Assembly (NCBI GenBank): GCA_036852015.1
Contig: JAANDG010000567.1
Coordinates: 30,549 to 94,548 of the forward strand
Direction of reading: 5' to 3'
DNA from: Pelodera strongyloides
Taxonomy: Eukaryota; Nematoda; Chromadorea; Rhabditida; Rhabditidae
Length of the DNA stretch: 64,000 bases
Position numbers and translations under genes: made by a program. The stretch's first letter is position 1; each line of letters begins with the position of its first letter. This document shows positions 32,101 to 43,000 of the stretch, in pieces. Under the pieces are notes generated by a model. The model had not been told where the DNA came from. It saw only the letters and a program-made list of their open reading frames with translations, and made no database searches.

Positions 32101-33399
32101 AGTATTCAGCAGTTTACCATTGCCAGTCATACCCAACTATCCATCGCAGTTGTCACGCCCCTTCGCGCTAATTGGGCAATATGCTCTATTGGGCGTGGCA
32201 ATTGCGTTATTGGCCAATCAGCGCGAATGGGCGTGCCAACTGCGATAGATAGTTGGGTATGACTGGCAATGGTAAACTGCTGAATAGTTTGTGAACATTG
32301 CGCTTGAAAATAAGAAAAATAGTGCATCCTACTATATTTGACATCGAGAACTAGATGGAATCATCAAAAATAGGGGTCATTTGAAATGGGCCTGACCCTT
32401 TAAGTCACTTATATGACAAGTAAGTCATAAAGCAATGCCCATGCTACTTCTCTCCAAAAGAGTCCAAAACCGTGCACAGTTTTGGATGATAAAAACTGTA
32501 ATCGCCAGCATCCAGTGGCCGTATGCACGAACATCGGGAATATGCTCCCAGCTTTCCAGTGGTAGGTGAGAGAAAGAGAGAGATCACACGAATCAGAGAC
32601 ATTTAGAGACAAATTCTCGCAACCGGGGAGGCTCCCACTGTTCGTCCATACGGCCACAGAATTCCAGACCAAGACCCATATACATATATAACTAATAATC
32701 TCACTTTTCTCACCCAGTGTCGTGATTATTTTAACCAGAGTCCGTAGTTTGTAGTTTATAGTCCATGAACTAATCCGCATGTCACTTTAGCCAATGCCGG
32801 TGCCCAGTGCTCAACCCTTATCTCCTGGATCGCGTACCGTAATCGGAGGGCGGACCTACGTCGCGGTCCCTTTAAATGAATTCGAGCAACAACAACAGCA
32901 AAAACAACATTTTCTGAAGAAGACCATTGAAAAACAGGGAAAACCAGGTTTGTGAGCGTATTTATATTTCGGCGCAGTTAAAGTGGTAGGATACGTTGGC
33001 TTGAACCATAGACAACCACATTCTCATGTATTATATGCAACCTATGTTTGCACAGAAGGGCACATAATGGAACATAAATCTTGGGAATACAACTGTACCA
33101 CCCACGTGCTATTTCACCTGAAAATCCACCTAAATTTTGGTTCCGAGAGCAATGGTAGATTTACTTGAATAAATAAATATGCTTGGCTGGAACACTCCAG
33201 CTAGCCAGAATTGAACCATGGTCGCATGAGTAGCAGAGTACCGCTTTACCACTGCGCTACAGTTACATCGCACATTCCTTGTATTTCAGCTTCGCAAATG
33301 GCGTTCAGAAGCTTGAAGAGATTTAAGCCAACTACAACGGAAAGTATGGACTTTTCATTGCCCGATGAAATTTGTCAAACACCTTATTGGAATTATTAG
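26199..33399 (+). CDS. Secreted protein with pepsin-inhibitor-3-like N-terminus (16 exons, about 523 aa)
   Basis: Exons: 26199-26303, 26500-26600, 26965-27067, 27323-27391, 27642-27724, 28098-28146, 28662-28692, 28910-29020, 29275-29399, 29604-29687, 29930-30047, 30656-30805, 31200-31269, 31673-31778, 32791-32947, 33290-33399. The start follows CTTCCAG directly; MYRILQYALLILGISA looks like a signal peptide. Residues about 32-134 hold two homologous units: C32AVVDDALFVHGARVRNLT and C100VVRNYHVYQ..NLMRPLT, joined through PSFC (C86). This is the pattern of nematode pepsin-inhibitor-3 (Ascaris PI-3) proteins, which bind aspartic proteases. A polybasic RSRRRKRE (146-153) could be a proprotein-convertase site. 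The rest is low-complexity, with TTTTTTT, EETQKSPEENPK and a Q-rich run. The 31-bp exon at 28662 is the least certain: it restores phase but uses a weak GTTTTA donor. Protease inhibition by this protein is inferred. Confidence 0.85.
31081..31168 (+). repeat. Interstitial nematode telomere-like repeat
   Basis: About fourteen units of TTAGGC and variants (CTCAGG, TTAGGG) in intron 13 of the pepsin-inhibitor-like gene. TTAGGC is the nematode telomere repeat. A shorter run (TTAGGCTTAGGCTTAGG) is at 38582-38599. Confidence 0.8.
31812..31990. mobile_element. Family A MITE
   Basis: TTTAAAGCGAAATACCGGTC left, CGACCAGTATTTCGCTTTAA right. The right TTTAAA (31985-31990) is shared with family J. Confidence 0.7.
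31985..32403. mobile_element. Long-hairpin MITE TTTAAAGGGTCAGGCCCATT (family J)
   Basis: Arms of about 190 bp; CCAACTATCCATCGCAGTTG faces CAACTGCGATAGATAGTTGG. It lies in intron 14 of the pepsin-inhibitor-like gene. Three open frames of 66-67 codons inside it are palindrome artefacts. Confidence 0.8.
32513..32659. mobile_element. Family E MITE, copy 4
   Basis: CAGTGGCCGTATGCACGAAC left and GTTCGTCCATACGGCCACAG right; same intron as family J. Confidence 0.7.
32976..33125. mobile_element. Family D MITE
   Basis: TTAAAGTGGTAGGATACGTT left, with ATTCTCATGTATTATATGCA in the core and CCCACGTGCTATTTC at the right. Confidence 0.5.
33205..33261 (-). repeat. tRNA-derived SINE-like fragment
   Basis: The minus strand has GTAGCGCAGTGGTAAAGCGG (A-box) then GGTTCAATTCTGG (B-box) at tRNA-like spacing. 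It lies in the last intron of the pepsin-inhibitor-like gene. A decayed tRNA is the alternative. Confidence 0.45.
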
Positions 33400-33785
33400 A
33401 ATTAAAACAAAAGCAAACTAGGACTCTAATTATGAAGGCTGTGTTATTTTTCTTCTACGCAGCGTAAGTCGTAATGTAGATGAGGGTGACTGTCAAACAG
33501 TCAAACTCACCACTTTATGAGCAACTACCCGTTCATTATACTAGCTCTGATAAGCCGTCACAAAATATTATTAGACGGAATTTTTTTGTTAGTTGGTATT
33601 TCCATGGGCCCGTTGAACTTTCGCTGTGCGTAATTGGCCACTGAAGATAAAGAATTTTATTTATTTAATAAGCAATTTAATATCCCGATCTTTTTATGTA
33701 ATTGAATGAAAGAGATCACTGACTACATGTTCACAAAACATCTTTGTTTTTGATTGATATTTAATATTAGCAGCAAATTAAGATT

Positions 33786-33900
33786 AAGGCATATCGTCTA
33801 TTGTTATAAAGTAGATAGTAGAGCTCAAATAAATTATGGAATTAAATTGATCAGAGTCACGAAAAAGTGAGTTCACTTTTTTTTTGCTTTCAAAAATGAT
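33786..33900 (+). repeat. Direct duplication, left copy
   Basis: From GGCATATCGTCTATTGTT through GAGTTCACTTTTTTTT to GCTTTCAAAA. Near-identical to 34383-34490 on the other side of the hairpin element. Confidence 0.85.
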
Positions 33901-33942
33901 GTAAAGTTAAAGGATCGCAGGATCATTAATCATAAAGGATCA

Positions 33943-34382
33943 TTAAAGGATCGCAGTCACTACAAAATCGTCATTTTGCTTCGAGTTTACTTGAATTTAG
34001 TAAAGAATAAGGAAAAATACTTTACCAAAACCGAATAATTTGAATTCCAACTCAGGGGGTGAACAAGTAGAAAAGTAGTTCTACTTAACTACCGCGGGAT
34101 TATGAAACGTGTAGTGATATGCCTGCAGACCTTTGCAGTATATGTAAAGATATAATATGCAGATATTTGCCGAAATAATTTGCATATTCCCGATCGGGAA
34201 GCATCTGTATGAACACGTTTCGTGATCCTGCGGCAGTTAAGTAGAACTACTTTTCTACTTGTTCACTCCCTGAGTTGGAATTCAAATTATTCGGTTTTGG
34301 TAAAGTATTTGTCTCTATTCTTTACTAAATACAAGTAAACTCGAAGAAAAACGACGATTTTGTAGTGACTGCGATCCTTTAA
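33943..34382. mobile_element. Family K hairpin MITE, copy 2
   Basis: Left AAAGGATCGCAGTCACTACA and right TGTAGTGACTGCGATCCTTT; arms of about 200 bp around AGTAGTTCTACTTAACTACC and its complement. An extra partial left end is just upstream at 33909. Confidence 0.8.
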
Positions 34383-34490
34383 GGCCATATCGTCTATTGT
34401 TGTAAAGTAGATAGTAGAGCTCAAATAAATTATGGAATTAAATTGATCAGAGTCACGAAAAAGTGAGTTCACTTTTTTTTGCTTTCAAAA
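34383..34490 (+). repeat. Direct duplication, right copy
   Basis: Repeats 33786-33900 in the same orientation with few mismatches (TTGTTATAAAG versus TTGTTGTAAAG). Confidence 0.85.
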
Positions 34491-34527
34491 GTGATTTTTA
34501 TGTAAAACTCTTTCTGAGAATGTAAAT

Positions 34528-34678
34528 TTTAAAGCGTATTGAACTTATTTTGGGAAATTTGCGTATGATACGCCCATCCTACGTAACTTTGGTGCCGGAA
34601 GCTTCTGACGGGCACCAACAAGTTGCATATGACACATTGTGTATATGCGTATTGTATGCAAATCTAATACCGCTTTAA
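34528..34678. mobile_element. Family D-like MITE
   Basis: TTTAAAGCGTATTGAAC left and AATCTAATACCGCTTTAAA right; GCATATGACACATTGTGTAT within. Confidence 0.55.
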
Positions 34679-34897
34679 AATTATTATTGCATTTGTATGT
34701 TGATATGTGATTAGGTAGTGCGCCCCAAAATAGGTGAGGGTGACTTTTTTATGTGTAAATAAATTATTTATTTGGTGTGCTGTTCTTCCTTGTAAGCGTA
34801 CGACAGATGGAATTATAGTGGTGTATTATTGAACAAACAGCTATACAAGTAGGAGTCTAGCTTTTTTTGTAGACATATTTATTCCGCTAAAGGCACT

Positions 34898-35076
34898 CAA
34901 AGAGAAACACCGGCCGGTTTTTGAAACGAATCGTGAATACCTGAATTCTTACGTATTTATGCGATTTGCTCGAATTTAGCTCTATTTTTTATTCTAATTT
35001 ATGTTCATTTGCATAATCTGCATATGGATGCTGGTCTACTCGATGTGTTTCAAAGAACGGCTGGTATTTCGCTTTA
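34898..35076. mobile_element. Family A MITE
   Basis: AAAGAGAAACACCGGCCGGT left, AACGGCTGGTATTTCGCTTT right. Confidence 0.65.
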
Positions 35077-35783
35077 TATTGTATTTTAGTTATTCACTAC
35101 GAATTTTATTCACGCAACAGTATGAAATAATAAACTATCTGCTCGTATTGCAAAAAAAACACGAATCAATTTTGCTAAAATTTCACTTCCGGGAATAGAA
35201 AATACAAAATATGTCCCTTTCTGTGACACCAGCTCCTAAGCTTATTGCTTGAGTAACCTAAATACCTAACAAATCGTAAACCCCCTTCCTCGTTTCAAAA
35301 ATATTTTTTATTTTAACATTATTGTTCTGGTTCTAATTACTGCAGATTAGCGGTCACTTACGTAAATTTGCGTATTTTAATCCTTACAATTGCAAGTATC
35401 CAATAATATAAGAAACCACATCTATAAATATTCCTCATACGTCTATATTATAGATTTGAGGTATTAAATAAATAAATATACATTTTTCAAAGTCCTCTTT
35501 TTTACTGAAAATTACGACACAACCATGTGCACGTAAATCAATTGGGTACTCGGTATTATTTTCAAATATAACCGAAGGAAGTAAAATTGTTCTTTTTTGA
35601 ATGTTGTTCAAAAATATCAGGATAAAAATAGATAATACACAAATATAGATCACCACAACATTTAGTATTTACCTGCATAAGAAAGAGTTTATTAAAAATA
35701 CTCAATTGTTCTCAAATCTTACACATAACGCAAAAGTGTACGTACGTATCAGCCAACAACAAGAAACTAACATAAATAATAAT

Positions 35784-35789
35784 TTTATT
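35784..35789 (-). terminator. Candidate distal poly(A) signal of cog-1
   Basis: AATAAA on the minus strand, 61 bases beyond the last lsy-6-type site. It would give a 3' UTR of about 1.3 kb. Confidence 0.4.
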
Positions 35790-35849
35790 ATGGGCAAACA
35801 TACATTATAATTAAGTAAAATCAAAGTGACAAAAAATAAAGAAAATTTT

Positions 35850-35932
35850 TTTTGTATAATGAAAAATACATGTAAATCAAGTAAAAATTTTGTATATCAA
35901 CTGAGAGACACGGGCACAAAGGGTTTTTGTAT
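35850..35932 (-). promoter_or_regulatory. Cluster of three lsy-6 microRNA seed sites
   Basis: The minus strand reads ATACAAAA at 35932-35925, 35895-35888 and 35857-35850. ATACAAAA is the 8-mer target of the lsy-6 seed (UUUGUAU at positions 2-8, plus A opposite position 1). Upstream of the middle site the minus strand contains GTGTCTC, which matches 6 of 7 bases of the GCGTCTC complement to the 3' part of lsy-6. In C. elegans, lsy-6 represses cog-1 through its 3' UTR. Function here is inferred from that and from the clustering. Confidence 0.6.
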
Positions 35933-36865
35933 ATGTTTACGGGTACAAGTAAAATAGACCTTGGCATGCAAATTAGGGTAAGTAGCAAGATAATTAGAGA
36001 TCATTATACTCTTCTATATGTTGCATAGTTTGGCGCACAAAACATTTCCTGGAAAATATGTTGTGTTGAAAAAATTAATCGATATCTCAAATAAATATAA
36101 GCAAAAAAGCGGAGAAATTGAAGTGAATCTTTGGGTAATTGGGAAACACATGAGGATTTGAATTAAGGGAAATGCAATGGGGAAAATCACAGGAGAAATC
36201 TCTATATTGACTAAGGGCATGCACTTTATTGGTCCGCGATGCGGTCGCGTTACGTTCGCTTTGCGTATGCGTTGCGTCTGTAAAACTTTTTTTTGGTACA
36301 CAGTTGGAGTAATGAAGAAATTAATATGAATTAATTGGATAACTGAAATTTTTTTTTCGACGGTTGATATTTCTTCTTATCGATCGCTTAGCGCTAATTC
36401 TGTCCATAAAAACACAGTGGAGAGAAGATACCAACGAAACTGCTGGTATCTTACTGGTAGTAGCACACTCTGGACTGCATCTGGATAACACGTCACATAC
36501 CGCTAATTAGTATGTACTGTACATGCAAATCAGCAAATTTCAAGCTCTGACAATATTGATTATTAATTAACTATCAACCAAAACATTCAGTCAAGACAAA
36601 AAAAGTAAAACATATTGACACAAATGAAAGCCTTATTGAGTATTGAGAAGCAAAATAAAACCAATCACACACACTAATTGCTTATTGCTTAAATTTGTAA
36701 TTATTAATTATTGCTCGAAAAATAAAGCCTTGTTTGATGAAAGTGGGAAAACAATATCACATGTTAATTATAAAAACAAAACTAAATGCTAAGGAAACGG
36801 TACCCAAGCCCATGATGATACACCTTCGACTAGTTAAATATTTTGGCGTTAGTTAATAATAAATG

Positions 36866-36871
36866 TTTATT
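36866..36871 (-). terminator. Candidate proximal poly(A) signal of cog-1
   Basis: AATAAA on the minus strand about 230 bases past the cog-1 stop. Use of this site would give a transcript lacking the microRNA-type sites. Confidence 0.3.
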
Positions 36872-37098
36872 GGATCAACGAGTCGTAGGAACAAAGAAGA
36901 AAGCTCTTGGGGTAATTGCTGTGAGCTCGTAAACAAAAAGGTACCCTAAATGTTGGTGCGTTCCTAGGGTACCTTTTGTTAGTGCACCTTACGGACTAGG
37001 TATGGTACTATGCAGACGGGGGCTAACTTGGCCATTTATAGTTTGACACCAGACTTTTGCAGTATGTACTTTGTAGTCTGTACATTGTAGTCAATAGT

Positions 37099-40000
37099 CT
37101 AGTTTGTGCTCGTCGCCATGAAGGGCTGAATGGACTGGAGTGCGGCTATCTGAGCTCCAGGGCTTTTCAAATCCTCCGCTCTTTTTCCTAGGGCATTATC
37201 CGCAGCCTCCTTCTTACGCCACTTGGTCCGCCGGTTTTGGAACCACACCTGAAATAAGGATTTTCGATTAGAAATGCGTTATTGATTGAAAATTATCGAT
37301 TAGGTGTATGCATTGTTGATTATCGATTATTTGTGAGTTACTGGTTGTCCCAGGCCTTAGCTTGGAGGTTTCTAGGCAGGACTCAGGCCGTTGCCCTCTG
37401 CGGAACACAAGTCGTACGCTCTCAACGCTGTTCTGGGAAAGATTCATACATATACACAGGTCCATTGAGCATATTTCATAAATATCACTTGGACATGGGA
37501 ATTTTACGGTTCATATTTATATAGTATTCGTAAATAGTATTCTGGCGTACTTCCCTAATTCAAAGATAAACTAACGCCCATGTGGGCTGTCTTGGGTTTA
37601 AGCCTCTGCCTTAGGTCCTTATTCACTAGGGACTAATCATATATTTTTGAACGGCTCGGCCCAACCTCATTCCGAGCATCATTTTATATGGACTCATACA
37701 GCTTTCATCGAGCATAACTTATGCAAATCGGGCAATTACAATAGCCGAACACTCTCACGATGCTCTATGCTAATTAGAAGCATATGAGCGCAGAAGGCAC
37801 ATTATTAAAGCGGTATAGCAGCCGGTTTTTGAAACACATGTTGAGCAACTGCGGTCATATATACATCTGAAACACACTTTGTGCAACTGCAGTCATATAT
37901 ACATCCCCTTTTTCTGTCTGTGTCTGTTACCCGTAAGAAGAAGTAACGAAAATTACTTCAAAGAGATAGCGAAAACTCTTATTTTATTGTTTATTTTATA
38001 ATTACATCGCATTCACAATACGGTACGCTTAAGGAAAACCCCCTTATATCATCTATAAGGCCGTCGTGAACGCCAGCTCTCAGGGCCATACTATGTGTTT
38101 TCCCCAATCACCCCGAGAAAACTATTACAATTCAAATACCCATTTAATGTTCAATTGCGCGGTATGCTAATTACACCCGGGGCGCGCACAAAAAACCAAC
38201 AACACTTTTACTCGGGTGTACCGGAAGTGCGCGGCACCCTGGCGCCACACTTTTTGTGCGCAGTTTTTGTACCGAGGATCTGCCCCGAGTTTACATATGC
38301 GAACGGGCACTTAAACAAAGAGGGTGCGATATAATGAGATACTATTAATCACAATGTCATTTCAGATGCGGAATGGCTCCAAACTGGCGACATTCTGGCG
38401 CCAAAGAAAGTAACGCGAGAATTTGAACAGTGAGGTGCGTCTAGAATTGAAATCCTTCGAATATCGTCGATGAATAATATGTAAACCTTTAGTGACTTGT
38501 TAGAATACAACTAAAAAATTAACCCTTCCCCCTTCACTTGACTTTCGCTCATGTTTCTCTTACAATTGGACATAGTCTAGACTTAGGCTTAGGCTTAGGA
38601 AAGGAGAACTATGCTTATGTTTAAACACCTCCTTACCTTTACTTGGCTTTCGCTCATGTTTAGCTCTTGCGCCAATTGTGCGCGATCCGCACCGGCCAAA
38701 TACTTTGTCTGCTCGAATTTTTTCTCCAGCATGAAAATCTGAAAAAAAAGAAGAAGTTATGACGTAAGATCCAAGACTGCCTGTACTTCTAATTGGTAGC
38801 AATTTCCAAATTTTCTATAAGAAAAAAAGAGTACGCTACTATGACGAAAACCACATTGCATAAGTGTACTTCGCAAAAGAAAACTCATTTTACTGGTATC
38901 ATTTTTTACTGGTAACGAAGTATATAAAAGTTAACTATATGCTTTGTTGCCGTTTACCTTGGCTATAGACTATAGGTTGATAGTTAGAGACTGACTGAAA
39001 TCTCAGTTAGTAAAATGTATAAACGCCCCCCAAAAATATCAAACAAATCTGACTTTGATACATCTTCACCCTAAATACCAAACAATGTCCCAGTAAAGTA
39101 GGTGAATAACAACAATTACTGTAATTATAATAATTAGTCACACAAATAACAATAATACTAATAGTAACAATAGTAATAATAATAATAATTGTTGTTTTCA
39201 GAAAGGCAGAATTTTAGGCGAAAATACTGTACTTTTATATACATTACTCATGAATTAATGCAGAATTTTAAATAATACATATATAATGGTCGGTGCATTG
39301 ATACTTGATCCAAAAAAGAGCCTGGTTACTTTTAAAGAAAAATGTGTCTTTGATAATATAGAATATTGTATGCGAGTATGAGTATTGTAGTGTTTGAATT
39401 AAGATAAGTGGTTTTTCTAAGATTGGCTAATTGGACAAGCAATTAATGCATCAAGGAAGCAGCGAAACCAAGCGACCAAGCCCACCGTAGTGCTCATATT
39501 ATATTATGCGTTTATACCGTAGTGAATCACTTATCAGCCTCTGCAGCACAGAATTGTGCAGAAATTTGCAGATAATCCACGGAAATTCAGGTCATACCAC
39601 TTTACAACAAACTACAAAGTACAAACTACAAGTACAAGTACAAACCTGGTGCCCGGTAAACGTCGGTCGGCTTTGTTTCTTATTCGTCATACTATTGGGA
39701 CTCAATTGCAATGGATGGTGCATCCGATTCGCCAACGACTGAAACTACAAATGGGAAAGTTAAGAAAGTTACAAACAGAGGAATCGAGCTACAAACTACC
39801 ACATGATGGACCGCTTTAAAGCGGAATACCAGCCAGTACTTAACGCGTCATAGACTTTAGTTCGACAAAATTTCTCGAATTTAGTTCGATTTTTTACTCT
39901 AAATTATGTTCAATTGGATAAGATGCATAAGAATGATGTTGTACTCGATGTGTTTCAAAAACCGGCCGGTATTTCGCTTTAAAGTCTTAATCGTTATCGA

Positions 40001-43000
40001 AAAATTCTCACCTGTGGCGATGTCGCTGCATTTAGTTGCGATAGAAGGTTGAAGGGCGTTAGAGCCGCAGCTGCTTGCCGTACTGAAATGGAGATATTGA
40101 TCAGTTTCCATGTTTTTCTTATAAAGCAGATAAGCTCTACATTATATACTTGCTTCCAATTGCTAGTTTGTGGCAGATAATGCGATCCGGCCTCCGTTAC
40201 CTCTGTAGCAACCTGCTAATATAAAAAATCGTTATATCTAGTATTTGAAACGTATTCAAACGTTCTCCATAAGAATACTTGAACACGGTTTGCGAACAAT
40301 GTGCTGGAAACCTGCACTTCCTTGTATTTTATGCAAATTTGTTGACGTTCTAGGTTTGCGAATAATATATAGGAATGCAGTGCCCATCATAGTTTCAAAA
40401 CCACGTGCCGCACCGCTTTAACAAAAATATTCCCGACTTTTGCATATTTTCTTAATATATCCATCAGGTACGCTTCTTTGTGCTAGAACTAGGAGCAAAT
40501 TCAGATTTCACGGCCATTATTATATAAAGCAATTGTGCGCAATTGCATTACCCGGCTCTCCTCATAAAAGGCTGATTTCTTCATGAAAATCTCTATTTCT
40601 GCAAGGTCCTTATTGAAGTTGAAAGGGCTTAACCGCCACACTGCGCTTGATTGCCCCGTTGTGTGACTATGAACTGACAAATGCAGCGCACATGTAATCG
40701 TATTCAAAATAATTGTCTATACATAGATTGAGGTGGGGAAATCACACTAGGCAATTACGTATTCTAATTGTTTTCTATTCTGGCATAGTAAATACGGTCT
40801 CTTGTCACGATGTCAGGACCACTACAGTACTCCATTAAGCTGGCGTGTAGTTTTGAAAGTACAATTGCGACCCTTGTATTATATGCAAATTTGTGCCATT
40901 TTGAGTCACTTTCTGAGGAGAATGAGGCAAAATTAGCATATAATACATACAATTGTCCAACATCGTTTCAGACATCTTCACTTTATACTAATCCAAGTAA
41001 TAAAGGAATGCTACTATTTTTTTTAAATCCCCATCCAATATATTTCTACAAAGTCTACCCATAGGTCAATAGCCGTGTGGGCGCTCTATATCATAAAATT
41101 CGAGGCAAAAGTGTATGTTTATCTGTGTGGCAACATGAATTCCTTTACAAATTCCTCACTATTGTTGTCGTTCACAATTTTACGACGACTTTATTTGCAT
41201 GAGCTCTTGAGGACCTCTTTTCACATAATTCAAATTCACACCGCGACGGGGCGTCAACCTCTTTAAACGCCGTTTTACGGCCTGTTTATTGGTTGAAAGA
41301 GAGAGAGAGATAGAGAGAAAGAGAGAGAGGATGAGAGAGGATGTGAGAGGTTAAAAGAGAGAGGCGGAGAGAGAAGGGGATCAGCGAGAGAGAAAGAAGA
41401 AAGAGACAAATAAATACTGTACGTCTTCGTCAACAAAGTCAACAAACAGAGAGAAAGGGATCAGCGAGAGAGAAAGAAGAAAGAGACAAATAAATACTGT
41501 ACGTCTTCGTCAACAAACACATGAAAAGTAAAGGAGGTGACGGTGAGTTAGTGCTTATGCCTAACCATGAGATTCACTAGTTGTTGGAAAAATTAACTGG
41601 TTGGCGAGACGTAACGATTTGATAATTCACATAAAGTTCTCGTTTGAAACGTAGTCATCATAAATTCAACGAATCATTCTAGTTCTAGGTGTAAAGAAAT
41701 GCGGTGTTAACAGTAATATTTCTGAAATTCCGGAAATTCTGTACAAGTAAATTGAGGAAAACTTTTTTCTCGTGGGCCTGTCCCTTTAAGCCTGTTATGC
41801 AACATTGCTTGCAGCTGGCTTGCGCAACAGCTGTACGCTTGCGCTCCACCGGGTGCACGCAAAGGCAATTGACTCTATCGCGCATAATTAGCTCATTAGA
41901 CCGGACAAACCAGCTCATTAACACATTATATTCATAATGGGCTCTCGGGATATCCGGAATTGACTATAATAACCATTAATCAGAGCGACAAAGAAACAAA
42001 TTATAACCAGGCGAGCAGCTGCAGTAATATGCAATTTTAGGAGCACCCGAGGCAGTTACTCAAAACAAAGGGCATATGGAGGAATTGAACCCGTGAGCAA
42101 ATGAACATGAGTCAGGAATACTACAACTGAACCATCCATACTCACCTAGTTCGTTTTGCTCGGCTTGAGCACCGAGTAGTCGTAATGGACTTGTTGCGGC
42201 TGCTTGAGCTTGACTGTTGAACTGTTGCCCGAGAAGTAGGGAGAGATACGCCTGCTAAAGAATCATGATTAGGAAGAATTAAAGCGACATAACATCCGGT
42301 TTTTGAAGCATATGCTTGACGCTGTATTAGCGTGTAGTGTACACTACTGCTACGCGACGCTGGGCGATTTGTATTATAATTATATTCATTTACATACAAA
42401 ATATTGGTACGCAATGGTCCAACATACATTTCCAAAACCGGCCGTTATACCGCTTTAAATATAAAAGATCATTGGTTTGTTTTGTTAGTTTTACAATTTA
42501 AATTTTTTTCTCAGTTCTTTTTTGTGTGTGAAGAAATGCACTTTATTGCGAAAATATGTTTTTGAGTTGAATTTACACCTCCCCCCCCCCCTTAAACTTA
42601 AACCAATGAGGGGTGTATCCAAGCAATGGAGATACACACACACTGCAGTCGAAACGGGGTACCTAATTAATAATATTCAATCAGCCGTCCGCTCACACTT
42701 AATACTATAATGAGCACCTTTATTGGGAGATGGAGGTGACCAATCTTTGAGATATAAACGCGTGAAAGTAATATTATATCAAAGCACTCTTATACGACAG
42801 AAAACACGCTGTATTTAACTTTCCAATGTGAAACGCAAAGGGTGGTGGACTAGCTTCTCTCTTCCTCTAGTAAGAACAGCCACGCTGTCTTTTTTTTGTC
42901 TAAATACGTTCCACAGTACTAGGGAATGTCAATGGGTCATTGTGGAGTTTTTAATTCTGATGACAACTATATATTTGAATATTGCGGAATGTAACCACCA

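Larger units (their letters stand above)
33400..35769. other. Convergent intergenic region
   Basis: Between the stop of the pepsin-inhibitor-like gene and the putative 3' end of cog-1. It holds a direct duplication (33786-33900 and 34383-34490) around a hairpin MITE, two other MITEs (34528-34678, 34898-35076), and unassigned AT-rich DNA. Confidence 0.5.
35770..37098 (-). promoter_or_regulatory. cog-1: Probable cog-1 3' UTR
   Basis: This is the DNA after the cog-1 stop codon down to the AATAAA at 35784-35789 (minus strand). It is AT-rich, has no coding exon, and is free of the MITEs that occur about once per kilobase elsewhere. A nearer AATAAA at 36866-36871 could end a short isoform of about 230 bases, which would exclude the lsy-6-type sites. 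Confidence 0.55.

Noticed and set aside
33205..33261. Intact tRNA genes (here and at 57, 5705, 42079, 47930, 55807, 57430)
   Set aside because: A- and B-box-like motifs are present but no complete cloverleaf with paired acceptor stem is evident. SINE-like or decayed copies are more likely; tRNAscan-SE would settle it.
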